Shown piece after piece: positions 28,197 to 38,859 of a DNA stretch of 64,000 bases. The notes beneath the pieces are model-generated. The model did no database searches, was not told the DNA's origin, and saw only the letters and a list, made by a program, of their open reading frames with translations. Made by a program: the position numbers and the translations under genes. Numbering within the stretch: the first letter of the stretch is position 1; each line of letters opens with the position of its first letter. Source of the DNA: Diplonema japonicum. Its lineage: Eukaryota > Euglenozoa > Diplonemea > Diplonemida > Diplonemidae. Location of the stretch: positions 1-64,000 of the forward strand of contig OZ025718.1 in assembly GCA_964019335.1 (NCBI GenBank), in the 5' to 3' direction.

Positions 28197-28379
28197 TTAG
28201 TTCTTGGTCACTGCCTTGCGCGCCTTGAGGGACCCCTTGAGGGAGAAACGCATGTTCTTCTTCAGCTTGGGCTCCATACCCTTCCTGGAGATGTACCTCT
28301 CCCTCTGGGGCTTCTTGATACCGTTACGGTGGGCCTTGTAGTTCTGGTTGTGGTTAGTGTGGTTCTTGGACTTGGCCAT
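28197..28379 (-). CDS. RPL29: 60S ribosomal protein L29, copy 3
   Basis: Third tandem copy, identical in protein sequence, and the most upstream in transcription order. It is 131 bp from copy 2. The leader is AT-rich (AAAATAAAATAAA), different from the other two copies. Confidence 0.95.
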   Translation of the reverse strand: MAKSKNHTNHNQNYKAHRNGIKKPQRERYISRKGMEPKLKKNMRFSLKGSLKARKAVTKN

Positions 28380-28586
28380 TTTATTTTATTTTCTTTTTTT
28401 TTAAATTTCTAAGGACCCCTGTATAAATCTTTAGAAGCAATTGAAAGTAGAAAAACTTTTAAAATAATAAAAAAAGATTTTTAATAAAAAAGGACATTTT
28501 TTTTTTTGAATAAATGATCAGAGAAAAAATAGGGCAGTTGTGGGATGAGGAGAAAACAAGAAATGGGGGATGAGGGCAAGACGGTG

Positions 28587-28628
<42 letters not shown>

Positions 28629-29459
28629 GGAAAGACAATAAAAAGAGGCATAAAAATGGGGATTTGGGATAAGAGAGGAAATCAAGAAGCTAAAATAAAT
28701 TCTGGTCCCACCAGGGGGAGGAGGCCTATCAGATGTGCAGCATAGGTCCTCTTGGTGAAGGCCAAAACAGGTGGTTTTGTGGTTTTCTTTATTCTCCTTT
28801 TTTTCCCTTTTTTTTCAGTAATGTGTTCTCATTCTTTCTTTCTTCTAAGACCTTTAGAATCTCTCTTCTTTTTTTTTCCCTAAAAAAGATCTTTGTTCTA
28901 TTGGGAGAAAAACTGTATTTTTTTCCCCCCCCCCGAGAAAAGGGGAAATATTCTCTTTTTTTTTAAGGGCGTGTAAAAAAAAAAGATGAAATAAAAAAGC
29001 AGAAAATAATTGAAAAATACCGCCACAAAGTTTGGTACAAGAAAAGCAATGCTATTGTTAAGAAAGAATTGAAAAAAAAAAATATTAATTAAGGAAAACC
29101 ACCCCTTTCTTTTAGGTGTTATTCACGAGAAAAAAATATAAAAAAAAAACCTCTTCTTTTTCTTTAAAAAAAGCAGAGGCGCATTCTTTAAAGTCTTTCT
29201 CCCCCCTTCCTGCCACACCCCTCTAAGAAAGGGGGGAAAACAAATAAATAAAAAAAAAAATATAAAGTAAAAAAAAAAAAAAAAATGATCTTTTTTTTTC
29301 AAAACTTTAAAAAAGTATTATGGGAAAAAGAAACTGGGAACGGGGGAAAATAAAATCAGGAGCTTATTTATCTATATCCATTTACGTGGTTGGGGCGGTG
29401 AGTGTGTACCTTTTTTTTTTTTTTTTTTCTTTTTCCCTTCCGTTCTCCTCATTCACTCC
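28380..29459. other. AT-rich low-complexity spacer
   Basis: 1.1 kb of poly(A)/poly(T) tracts (about 32 T at 28589-28620, others near 29270 and 29411), with one C run at 28926. No reading frame with protein-like composition and no RNA gene recognised. Confidence 0.5.
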
Positions 29460-30548
29460 TCATACCGGTTGTATAGGAATAGTACCAAAATAGGGCTCTT
29501 CAGGCATCGGGAAGTGGTGACTGGCCTCCACAGGCATGCCCGGTGGGGCCCACAGTATGTTATGCTTCATGCCCCCCCTCGGCTGCTTGAACCTATCGCC
29601 GTTGTTTTGCAGCTTCTTTCCCATTGCTTCGTTTTCCGTGACCTCCTCCTTGAACTGAGTCATGATCTGTTGGGTGGCCTCCTTCATTGCGTATTGCACC
29701 CTCTGCTGCAGTCTCATGAACCTCTCCTCAGACCATTCTTCCTCCATGTGGTCCCACTTGTCCTTTCCACCCTGTTTATTTCTCTCTTTTCTATTCGTGT
29801 TCAAAATACCTTCTGCGCCATCTGCTTGCTTATCTGGTACTGGTTCTTCAGTTTCGTCCTGTTTTTTTTTTTTTTTTTTCCCTCTGGTCCCTTTGACTTG
29901 ATCCACATACTTGAGTTCGTCTCGTTCCTGCTGCAACAGAATAACAGCCTCCTTGCATGCCTTGTTCTCTTGGATCTCTTTCTTGGCCTCTATCAGCTGT
30001 TGCTGCAAGGAAGTGTTCAGCCTCTTGAGTTCCTCGACCTCAGGGTCTACCTTCTTCCGCTCCTGTGGCGGGTGGCTCCCCACCTGAGGGCGGCATACCT
30101 GAGGCTCCCACTTTGCAGCGCCGGCAGATAAGAGGGCAGAACCATTGGCAGCAGGGGCTGCGGGCGAGCTGAAGACGTTCCATGACGAGGACTCATGGAC
30201 GCTGCTCACAGGGGAGGGCGAGGGCGACGGGGCATCGCTGCCTGCCAGCAGTGTGCTGAGGATATTGTCAATATCTGTGACAGAGGGCAACGCATGGATG
30301 TCATCCTCCTCAACAGGTGGGATGTGCAGAAGCCCGTTCACGATCCTGTCCCCCTCAGGCGCCAGTGCGAAGTGCTGATGCATGTTCGAGAACGCCTCTT
30401 CCTCCCTCTCAGACGGTGTTTTGTCGCCCTTCTTCGCTTCGAGCGACTTTTCCCTTTCTCTTTCTTTTTCCCGCTCCGTTTCTCTTTCTTTTTCCCTTTC
30501 CCGCTGTTGTTGTAGCTGCTGTTCCTTTTCCTGCTCCCGTAGTAGTAG

Positions 30549-30580
<32 letters not shown>

Positions 30581-32075
30581 GCTGCTGCTGTTGTTGTTGT
30601 TGTTGTTGTTGCCGCCGTTCTGTTTCCTGCTCCTTTTCTTTTTCGCGTTCTCTTTCACGCTCTTTTTCTCTTTCTTTTTCTCTTTCCCGTTCTTGGTCTT
30701 GCTGCTCCCTCTGCTGCTTGGCTGCTGTCGGGGGTACCATCGAGTCCTGGGGCATCTTAGGCGAGATAGCAGCTAAAACTGCTTTGGAACCATTCCATAC
30801 ATTTTTGATGGACGCAGACTGAGGTGCTGCGATGGGGGTCTGCATGTGTGAGGTGTGGGACACTTGCTTGTGACGCTTTGTTTCAGGGTTTCTAGGGTGC
30901 TCCCATATGCAGCAGCCTCCTGTTGCGCCTCTGCAGTTGCCGTGCCGAAGAAGCATGACGCACACACTCGCATCGTAGTCGACGAAGGGACACATGTCCC
31001 CAGCAGGGCAATTCCCCAACTGGTTTATGCAGGGATGTCTACCGGCTGACTTGTCTTTCAGCCCAGCGTCCGGGTTGCTCATGTATACCTGCTTCTTTTT
31101 TTCTCTTTGCCTTTCCAGTTCTCGTTCTCGTTCCCGTTCCCTTTCTTTTTCCTTTTCCCGCTCTCTTTCACGTTCCCTTTCACGTTCCCTTTCCCGCTCT
31201 CTTTCTCTTTCTTTTTCTTTTTCCCGTTCTTTTTCTTTTTCTTTCTCTCGCAGCTCTTTTTCCCGCTCTTCTTTTTCCTCGTTTTCTTTTTGGAGCATGA
31301 CGGACGCTTCCTTGCGCTCGTCCTCCTCGTCCGAGTCCTCATACGGCCCGATCATGGTTTCGTACATGTCCTTCTCTGAAGCGTCTATGGTTGCTGTGTC
31401 CTTTGAAAGTGCGTGTTCCAGTTCGTCCTTGTGCTCATTGACGGTCGTGGCATCAATCATATCGTTGTGAAGGAGCTTCAGGACGGTTTCCAGTTTTTTT
31501 TGGTGGAAGCGGATTCTGACTAGTTTCAGCTTGGCTGCAGCTTGGCGTTTTTGCCGGGATTTTGCAGCGGTTGCTTCTGCTTCAACTTTTTCGCTCAGCT
31601 CACGGAGTTGCCTCAAACACTGTGCCACCCACTCGCTGGTGCTATCTAGTATCGTCGGCTGGCTGGCCATTTCCAACCCTTCTTTCGAATATTTCTTGAA
31701 CTTCCCTTCCCGGAACTGTTTGTGGAAGCTGTGTGTGGTGTCGACTAGTTGTTTTATGAGCAATTCGGTTGTCTCCCTTCTGCTTACATCGGACTTTCCG
31801 TTCACCTGCACCCACTGCGTCAGTTCGTCTTTCAGCGTGTTCATCTTTCGGACCTCCTTTTTCAGCGCTTCTTCTAGTCTGTCCATTCTTCCGCTGTGCA
31901 CCTGTACCCTCGTTTGTCGTTTCCCGTTGCCTTTCTTCCTTTCGTCCATCCGGTCCGCGATCCCGTTGTTCTGGTGCTGTTGTATTGTCTCCCAACTTTC
32001 ATCGTACGAGTCAAGCGTGTCTTGTGCCCGTTTTACAAGCTTATCCAGTGTCAGCCTTGCTGTTGCTTTCGACAT
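29460..32075 (-). CDS. NOT3/NOT5-type N-terminal domain protein with CCCH finger and poly-Q
   Basis: 871 residues. Residues about 1-250 match the CNOT3/NOT5 N-terminal coiled-coil domain: KKEVRKMNTLKDELTQWVQ, KKYSKEGLEMA, RFHQKKLETVLKLLHND, and an acidic YEDSDEED end. Then come long Arg/Glu/Lys repeats (RERERE type). Two CCCH-like fingers follow: C-x6-C-x5-C-x3-D (CINQLGNCPAGDMCPFVD) and C-x8-C-x7-C-x3-H (CVMLLRHGNC...CIWEH). A second charged region with a poly-Gln tract of about 20 comes next, then a Ser-rich region, a Leu-rich coiled coil and a basic tail. The C-terminal NOT box of CNOT3 is not seen. Known family role: scaffold of the CCR4-NOT deadenylase. The start MSKATARL is the first Met that begins the conserved domain; its leader is A-rich without a clear acceptor, so the 5' end is less certain. 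Confidence 0.8.
30549..30611 (-). repeat. CAA/CAG repeat encoding poly-Gln
   Basis: About 21 Gln codons, mostly CAA with some CAG, lie inside the NOT3-like gene. Confidence 0.85.
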
Positions 32076-33729
32076 AACCCCCAGCTCCTCTGGTCTTGTT
32101 TTTACCGGGTTTTTTCTTTTTGAGTTTTCTTTTAGATCCTGTTGCGATGATTCTGCTTGAGGACCGAACGAAAAAAAAGCATTGAAAAATGTTTTTTTTT
32201 TTTTTGAGGGCGGGAGAAGAGGGGATGTTGAGAGAGGGATTTGTTTGCTTGTTTCCCCCCTCCCCCTTTGCTGTTTTTTTTCCCTTTTTTCTTTTTCTTC
32301 TTCCCTTTTAGGAACCCCGTTTTTGCGCCGAGGGTTGTTATCAACTTCTATTTCTATCAAATAAAGCCTTTTTCCTACTCTTTTCTTTTGAAGTGAATAA
32401 GCAGGGGAGGGGGGGGGAGCCATATTCGCACCGAACACCATTGTGTGCCAAGACGAAAATAAAAAAACGAGGGGAAATAAATTTTCTGCTACCAGTAAAA
32501 CAACCAACATACACACGACCTTTCCACAGCCTCGCGTTAACTGTCCCGGGAGCCCCGAAGGTCCAACAGGCATACTGCGAGCCTTACTTGTTGGGCCTTG
32601 CCGAGGAAATAAAAGAGATCGGGGGACGAGGGGGATAATGAGGCTTTTTCGTTTCTATTCTTTTTATTCCTAGCATAAAAGGGGGAAGGAAGAATAAGAA
32701 GAACTCAACGAGGGTCAAAAGCAAAAGAGCCTCTCCGGCAGCGAATGAAGTAAGATTGGGACAAAGAGAATAACAGCAGGGGAAAAGACCTTTTCTAACC
32801 CAAAAAAGGTATACGTCTGCTTCGTGAATGCACGCTTTGTATTTTAAGTGTTCATCATAACTCGGTACATGGTGACTGGGAGTGACTACTCATACGGACA
32901 GAACCCAAAAAGGAACGTAAATGAAAGTAGAGAAAGGAGTCTGATGAGAATAATCAAAAAGAGAACATAAGTGTAAGCAAGGAGCACATGGCAATCACTC
33001 TTTCCGCAAAACATAGCAGCCTTCACCTTGTTATTCTTATTTTCTCCCTCTGGTTGCACCACACCACAGAAAAAAGAGAAAAAAAACAGGAAGATAACAT
33101 GTACCCTCCCAACAAACAGAAACAAGGGAGGGGGGGGAAGGTTCTATTGCCCTCTTAATCGCAGTACATAAATCGTGTGGGAGAGAGATAACAACCACCC
33201 AACCAAATAATGGTCCCCTTCAGGGCCCCTGCCCTTCCCAAACAAAAAAACAATAGAAAAGTTATTCAAGCATTTGTTTGTGCACACTAACACCTAGTTA
33301 GGCTATAAGAAAGGTATGCAACTCACGTTGCCACTGAATAGTTTAAGCAATACATAATTTTCAAAAAAGGGGGAAGGGTGAGAAAGGTGGTAGCACATGA
33401 TATTCAGAAAAAGGGGGAAGAGATCAAAAAAAAAAAAAACAAAGAGGGGAGAAGGACGGATAAAAAAAATAACATGAGTTGAACGATCTCTTTTGTTCCA
33501 TCATTGACTGCTTTTCGTTCCCCCCCCCCCCCCCCCCCGACCATAGCAGTGACTACGAGAAAGAACATATCGGTTTCCCAAAAAAATATAAAAAAAAAGC
33601 TAGCAAAGACACCAGGCACCTCCAGACGAGTGGATCCCTGTGTGGAGGAGAAGGAATTGAGTGAGATGGGCGGCGCCCTTCATAGGCTAGGGCCGTGTAT
33701 GGAGATACACAGCAGTTGAGAGAAGCCGT
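32076..33729. other. Low-complexity spacer
   Basis: 1.65 kb with a T run (32191-32203), a G run near 32406-32419, a C run of about 18 (33521-33538) and several GA-rich stretches. The NOT3-like frame stays open into its left part, but composition there is poly-Lys/Ser and unlike the gene. No gene seen. Confidence 0.45.
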
Positions 33730-35118
33730 CTATGCGTGTGCCCTGACACCATCCTCAGAGCCATCTCGCTTCTTCAACCAGCACAGGTGGATGATAGAGA
33801 ACTCAGCAGGCACCCCAAGCCTGGGCACCCAGTTGCAGCTCAGCGATCTGAACCCTTGCCCACGGTGTGCCCACAGCCTGTTCACCCCATGACCCCAGTA
33901 ACTGTGATCCGGGTGCCCCGTCGCTGCCCCCACCATCGTCAATTTCAACCCTAGCGACAGGAGCCCCACTTGCCCACCATGTGTGTGCCCCGCGAACGCG
34001 ATCGCGCCCTCAGTCGACGGCAAAAACTGGAAGCTTCCAGGATCATGTATCAAATGTATGTTCACGGCATCTTGCGGCGGAGCGGGAGTGTTCCTCAGAA
34101 CCCCTGCTATCCTGTGAGGCCATCCGTGGCCTGTGATGCTCACCATCTTGCCCGCCACTTCTACTACAGTCGACTCGTCCACAAGGAGCTTGATGCCTAG
34201 TTCATGAAGATCTTCGCGCACTTGGTTCTCCACTCTGTCGCTCTCGGCATCGTGGTTCCCCAGGCTCGCGTAGCAATGTTGGAAGCCCCTCAGCGGGCTA
34301 AGGGCTCTTACAAGACACCCTTCTGTGTGGTCTGACTCCGGCGTGTGGTAGTCCCCCGTGAGCAAGATGAGATCAGGGTTGTAGTCCACCGCCTTTTTGC
34401 ATATGGTAGCGAGCCTCTCCTCCGTCATGTAGGGACCAAGGTGCATGTCAGTGAGCTGGATGATACGCAGGCTCGTTGACGAGGGTGTGTTGTGCGGTAC
34501 TCGTATAGGGGCATCTGTCTTCAGAGGCTCGCAGCCAGGGCCTGCCTGGAGCTTGATCACATCCCAGTTGCGCTTCACAGGCCAGAGAGACTGTATCACA
34601 CCGAGAATGCCCAAACAGTAGGGGAACACGACACACACGGCAATGGCTGCACTCTTAGGGAGCCACGCTGCAGGTAGCAAGGGGGCCCCTGCAATAGCGG
34701 CGAAGCACCCGACAGTAGCAGGGTAGCTGATGAGTACTTTAAAGAGAGATCCATGCATTCTAGGTTTGACAAGGGTCGCCATGTGAGTCCAGAATGCGAG
34801 GAAGCACCACAACGTGAAGCCCAAAGCACCAGGGGAGACGTAGGTCCAGGCAATGGTGAGCTGCGCGGGTGCCACGAGAGAGAAGGCACCCATAGTGATG
34901 AACGCCAAGTTGTCGGGATCCCCTATCCTAAGGTACATGTGATGCAGTGTCGCTGTTGCTAACGCACATGCTCCGGTGAGACACCCGAATACTGGCAACC
35001 AATTCCACAGCCCTGCCCGATATACCACACCCAAGCAGCTGCTCCCTAAAATCAAAACCACGCCCCCTACAGCACCAACTATGTGTATCCCCTTGGGAGA
35101 GCCGACCGACCGCGACAT
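33730..35118 (-). CDS. Membrane metallophosphoesterase (YkuE/TMPPE-like)
   Basis: 462 residues from MSRSVGSPKG. The N-terminal 200 residues have about six hydrophobic segments. The C-terminal 250 residues are a calcineurin-type phosphoesterase with all metal motifs: LTDMHLGP (DxH), LTGDYH (GD), GNHD, HDPGSF and GHTHGGQ. The GHTHGGQ form and the N-terminal membrane block match bacterial YkuE and animal TMPPE. The catalytic domain probably faces the cytosol or an organelle lumen; substrate unknown. The frame extends 33 nt upstream without an ATG. An acceptor candidate (CCCTACAG) lies about 40 nt before the ATG. Confidence 0.9.
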   Translation of the reverse strand: MSRSVGSPKGIHIVGAVGGVVLILGSSCLGVVYRAGLWNWLPVFGCLTGACALATATLHHMYLRIGDPDNLAFITMGAFSLVAPAQLTIAWTYVSPGALGFTLWCFLAFWTHMATLVKPRMHGSLFKVLISYPATVGCFAAIAGAPLLPAAWLPKSAAIAVCVVFPYCLGILGVIQSLWPVKRNWDVIKLQAGPGCEPLKTDAPIRVPHNTPSSTSLRIIQLTDMHLGPYMTEERLATICKKAVDYNPDLILLTGDYHTPESDHTEGCLVRALSPLRGFQHCYASLGNHDAESDRVENQVREDLHELGIKLLVDESTVVEVAGKMVSITGHGWPHRIAGVLRNTPAPPQDAVNIHLIHDPGSFQFLPSTEGAIAFAGHTHGGQVGLLSLGLKLTMVGAATGHPDHSYWGHGVNRLWAHRGQGFRSLSCNWVPRLGVPAEFSIIHLCWLKKRDGSEDGVRAHA

Positions 35119-35217
35119 CTTCTTCTTAGCTTTCGCTCTATACCCCGCCACCTTGCTGTAGGGTTAGGAGGAGAACAAGGGGAGGAAAATAAAGAATACT
35201 ACTATTTAAGTTAACTC

Positions 35218-37799
35218 CTATTGCGTATTTTTTTTGACTATTTGAGTGAAGTACTCACCTTGTTCTTCTGCGGTCCGTGCTGGGCGTTCAAACTCCGAGC
35301 CCTTCAGCTTGACAACAGTGACGTCACCTCTGTTGTCGCCGACGGTGAGGACGGGGGACTCCTGTTGCGCAAACAGGACGCAGTTGAGGGACCTGTCGTC
35401 GAGCTGAACGGAGCCGACAGGCTCAAGAGGCTCTGCGATGTTCCACACGTCAACTCGGCCGGTGGAGGTGACGGTGCCGAAGATGTTTGCGTTGACAGGG
35501 GACCACACCACGTCGTGAATAGCGTCGTGGGTCGAGTCGAAGGTGCACACAGGGTCCGTGCGCTTCTCGTGCCACAACCTTGCTGTCCAGTCTGCGCTGC
35601 AAGACAGGAAGTAGTCACTGCAGAACGGATGCCATCTCACTCTGTACACTGGGTCGCTGTGTCCGCTGTAATCCTGGATGTACTGCTCTTGGTTTGACGT
35701 GTTGCACTTGTGAATAGTCCCGTCTTCTGTCCCGACCACGTACATGATGGGCTCAGTTGGGTTGAAATCTAAGCACATCCCACCAGATTGCCGTGACAGC
35801 AACGCCTCCCCTTTGTTCCCGCCAGTGTTCTGCGAGTGTGAGTCATTCTGCGACCTCTTCAACCTCATCAACGTGCACTGGCACTCAAGACCTTTCTTGA
35901 ACGTCCACTGCTTGATGAGTCCATCTGCTGAAATTGAAACCAGGTCATTGTTGCGCTCCCTACCCTTGTCCACCCACTTTACCTCCCAAATGGTGCCAGT
36001 GTGTTGGCCACCCTGCACTGTCGATTTCAGAGCCGGTGTGTTGCCCTGCTTGCGCACATCATACAAGGCTAGCGTGCCGTCTGTGTTGCCGACAGCCAGA
36101 AGACTCGGGTGATGATGCGAGAAGTCGATCGAAGACACCCCTGCGTTGGGGATGGTATAGACACGCTCAGGGTGCACAGGGTTCTTAACTGACCAGCAGC
36201 ACACCATCCCGTCGTGCGACTTGCCCTTCGCAGCGTCCGTCCCAGGTATGCCATATTCACCATACCCCACTCCCAGCAGGTCAGGGTTCCCCCGATTCCA
36301 TGACTGGCACGACACGTTCTTGTCCTTCGTGAGGTCGCACCCAAAGCTCCATAGCGTGCGTATCTTGGCTTCCGTGCGTATGCCAGGCTCTGTTGGTTCT
36401 ACGTCGCGTTTTTCTTCCCTCTGTTGTTCTCCCCTTTCGGGCCGCTGCGATTCAGTGTTACCGCTCTTCTTGGTATCAAGATCCTCTTGCTCTAATGGTG
36501 CATCAAAGCTGATGTTCCTGTACAACAGCTGCTCTACGTGCCATATGTTGTTGACTACCACACGCTCCACAACTGTCAAGCGCTCGATCACATTCGGTGA
36601 CAGCATCCACTGTTTTCGCCTGTGGTGTTTGTCCCTGCTGTGGTGGTCGTCGTCGTCCAGCTCCTGCATCATCATGCTCGTCTCGTCGTCCATGTCACCT
36701 TCGTCCACTTTGCTTGTGTCGCCACCCTCGGCGCCTTCTGCAGTACCTATACCTATCACGTCCTCAGGACCCTCTTCCTCCTCCAACTGCTTAATAGTGT
36801 CATGGATATCCCATACTGTCACACCGCACCCTGTGAAGCTACTTTCTATGTAACCGACATACTTGCATGTGACACTGGTGGCAGTGCCTTTTGGGTCTCC
36901 TTGTTCTTCGATGGCTCGTTAAAGGTAAGCATACCCCGTTCCGCGTACCTGAAGCTTTCTGAATGCAATCATCATGCATACCTGTCGTTCCCCTTGCTGT
37001 TTGCACAAAAGTTTGAGTATCTGTCGAACCTCTTCCGCAGCTCCTCTGTCTCTTCTTCCACCGCATCGCCACTGATGCAAATCTGCTCGTCGGGTTTCTC
37101 CAAAAGAAAGAAGGTAGGTGTCTCTGTCAGTGTCACGGTACCAGGCGCCTCCCGCCATTCCTTCTTTTCTTGCCAAGTCATTTCACGTTTCTTCGTTGTC
37201 AGGCCGGCCTCTTTTTCCTGCTGCTTCCTGCCTTTCCCGTCTTTCGCGGGTGCATCGCTGAGTTTGGAGAGCATTCCGTCCTCGTTCGCCTCGTCTGCTT
37301 GTTTTTCCTTTTTCTTTTTCTTGTCGTCGTGTATTCTGGAGTCCATGCTCGACGTCTCTGCTGTGTCGTCCAGCCCCAGGCGCTCGATCCCCGTCAGGGA
37401 GTCGTCGTCGTCGGACTCCACAGAAGACTCCATCTTTGAGGACTCAGAACCACTGTCAGAGGATTCCAGCCTGCTGATTGAACATTTGTCGCCCGACCTG
37501 TCCTCAGTGCCGCTGACGGAGGGCGACATCGCCGACGACTCTTCGCGCTTGCCCCTGCGTGCGGCCCGAGTGGGTGGCGCTTGACGCAGCAGGGTGTGTG
37601 GTGTCCTATCGATGTTCTTGTCTTCCGGATCCAGGACACGTACTTGTTGGTCCGCCTTCTCATTCGCCTGCGCCCTTCTGTGCTCCCTTTTTTTCATGTG
37701 GCTGGGTCTGTTCGTTACACTGCTTGTACCCGAAATACTACTCCTGGCGGCCCTATCCATATAGGAAGAGGTCCCCTGGTTCGACGTCCTACGCTCCAT
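35218..37799 (-). CDS. DNAI4: Axonemal dynein intermediate chain DNAI4/WDR78 (IC138)
   Basis: Exons 37799-36982, 36948-36863 and 36845-35218 give 843 residues, close to the usual length of DNAI4. Intron 1 is 33 nt (GTATGC...TTCAG). The second join needs removal of only 17 nt (36846-36862). Family landmarks: QVRVLDPEDKNID near the N-terminus; GNDRYAERGMLTFNEPSKNKE across the first splice; VTVWDIHDTI after the second; and at least five WD repeats (LLAVGNTDGTLALYDVR, TIWEVKWVDKG, LVSISADGLIKQW, YVVGTEDGTIHKC, YFLSCSADWTARLWH). Known role: intermediate chain of inner-arm dynein f/I1 needed for ciliary motility, showing that the organism has motile flagella. The start is 10 nt after an ATATCACAG acceptor. 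Confidence 0.93.
36846..36862 (-). other. Candidate 17-nt intron in DNAI4
   Basis: GTATGTCGGTTACATAG. It carries an in-frame TAG if retained, and its removal restores the conserved frame on both sides. All other introns placed in the window are 31-41 nt. Confidence 0.5.
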
Positions 37800-37861
37800 G
37801 GTCGGCCACCTGTGATATGATGACTTCCAGCAGACGGGAGGAAAATAAGTTTTTGTAACGT

Positions 37862-38545
37862 TCAAATGAGAAACACCCACTTCTTCTTTTTTGCAGAGGG
37901 CCGGGAGACTTGCACGGAGTGGATTCTGGCTACAAACTCGTTCGCCACTCGCAGCGTGTCGTCGACGTTTTTTAGAATCACACGAAAAAAGCGCTCGTTT
38001 TCGACCTGATAAGGGTGAACAACAGAAAGCCTACATACCACCACTTCGTTTCTATCGCGGTAAAGCTGGTCCACTTCTACAGTATTCGCTTTCAAGGCCT
38101 TGAGATCCTCTTTTGCGGTGTTCTTTGCACGGTACTCCTCGTCCTCAGTACCTGTCTCCCTGGCTCCTTTTAGGTCATGGTTTAGCTTTTTTGTGTAATG
38201 CTCTATATCGCTCTGGTGGGTCCGGATGTAGTCATGCAGCATGTGATTGAAGGGCCATTGGTGGGTCTTTTTGAGCTGCTGAACTTCCAGGTTTACATCG
38301 GTCACCTTCTGCACGAACCGTTCGACTCTATGCATGTCTAAGTCTTCGTAAGTGATAGCGGCACCTATCCCCTTGTCTGAGAGGATATCGCGCTGCTTCT
38401 CTTTTATGAAATATAAGTCTGCTTGTATGTCCTTGCACATGCATATCAGCGAGATCAACATGGTGTTCTCATCGTGCAAGTTCTTCGTTGAATCAGCAAT
38501 CGATTTCGTGAGGTCGCCTATCCTCAGCTCCCATCCCCCGAGCAT
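37862..38545 (-). CDS. Hypothetical coiled-coil protein, two exons
   Basis: Exon 1 (38545-38039) and exon 2 (38005-37862) join over a 33-nt GTATGT...TATCAG intron, giving 216 residues. The intron is a multiple of three with no stop, so reading through would insert 11 residues. The protein is almost wholly helical and charged (LTKSIADSTKNLHDENTML, KVTDVNLEVQQLKKTHQWP, HYTKKLNHDLKGARE, ILKNVDDTLRVANEFV). I do not recognise it. Being 63 bp upstream of DNAI4, it might be flagellar, but arrays of this type mix functions. The ATG is 7 nt after a TTCATTACAG acceptor. Confidence 0.75.
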   Translation of the reverse strand: MLGGWELRIGDLTKSIADSTKNLHDENTMLISLICMCKDIQADLYFIKEKQRDILSDKGIGAAITYEDLDMHRVERFVQKVTDVNLEVQQLKKTHQWPFNHMLHDYIRTHQSDIEHYTKKLNHDLKGARETGTEDEEYRAKNTAKEDLKALKANTVEVDQLYRDRNEVVVCRLSVVHPYQVENERFFRVILKNVDDTLRVANEFVARIHSVQVSRPSAKKKKWVFLI

Positions 38546-38859
38546 CGTGTATCTGTAATGAAGTTCAGCCCCGCGGAACGCCACACAGCTGCACTCAAAA
38601 AAAAAAAAAGCAACAATTGGGGTTGGGGAACACGGAAAGAAAAAAGAGGAAAGACTATGCAGGAGGGCTGTGCTGCCTCCGACCTGTGATTCACACCCTT
38701 TTAAAGATCAACCACTCCATGGTGCTACATGATATGTTGGCACCATATTTTTAACAATAAACACTCTACAGCAAAGTTAGGACGAGTACCCTATTCTTTT
38801 TGATGCCCACAACACGGATAGCAGTAAGGGTTGACGACGTTTTGGAGGTGGGGCAGTGC
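38546..38859. other. Spacer
   Basis: Short spacer with a poly(A) run at 38598-38610. No feature seen. Confidence 0.4.

Noticed and set aside
30317-30822. Plus-strand ORFs with poly-Val, poly-Cys or poly-Leu
   Set aside because: Antisense translations of the poly-Gln and Arg/Glu repeats of the NOT3-like gene.
32076-32573. N-terminal extension of the NOT3-like protein
   Set aside because: The frame stays open, but the extra sequence is poly-Lys/Ser and precedes the conserved domain; MSKATARL is the better start.
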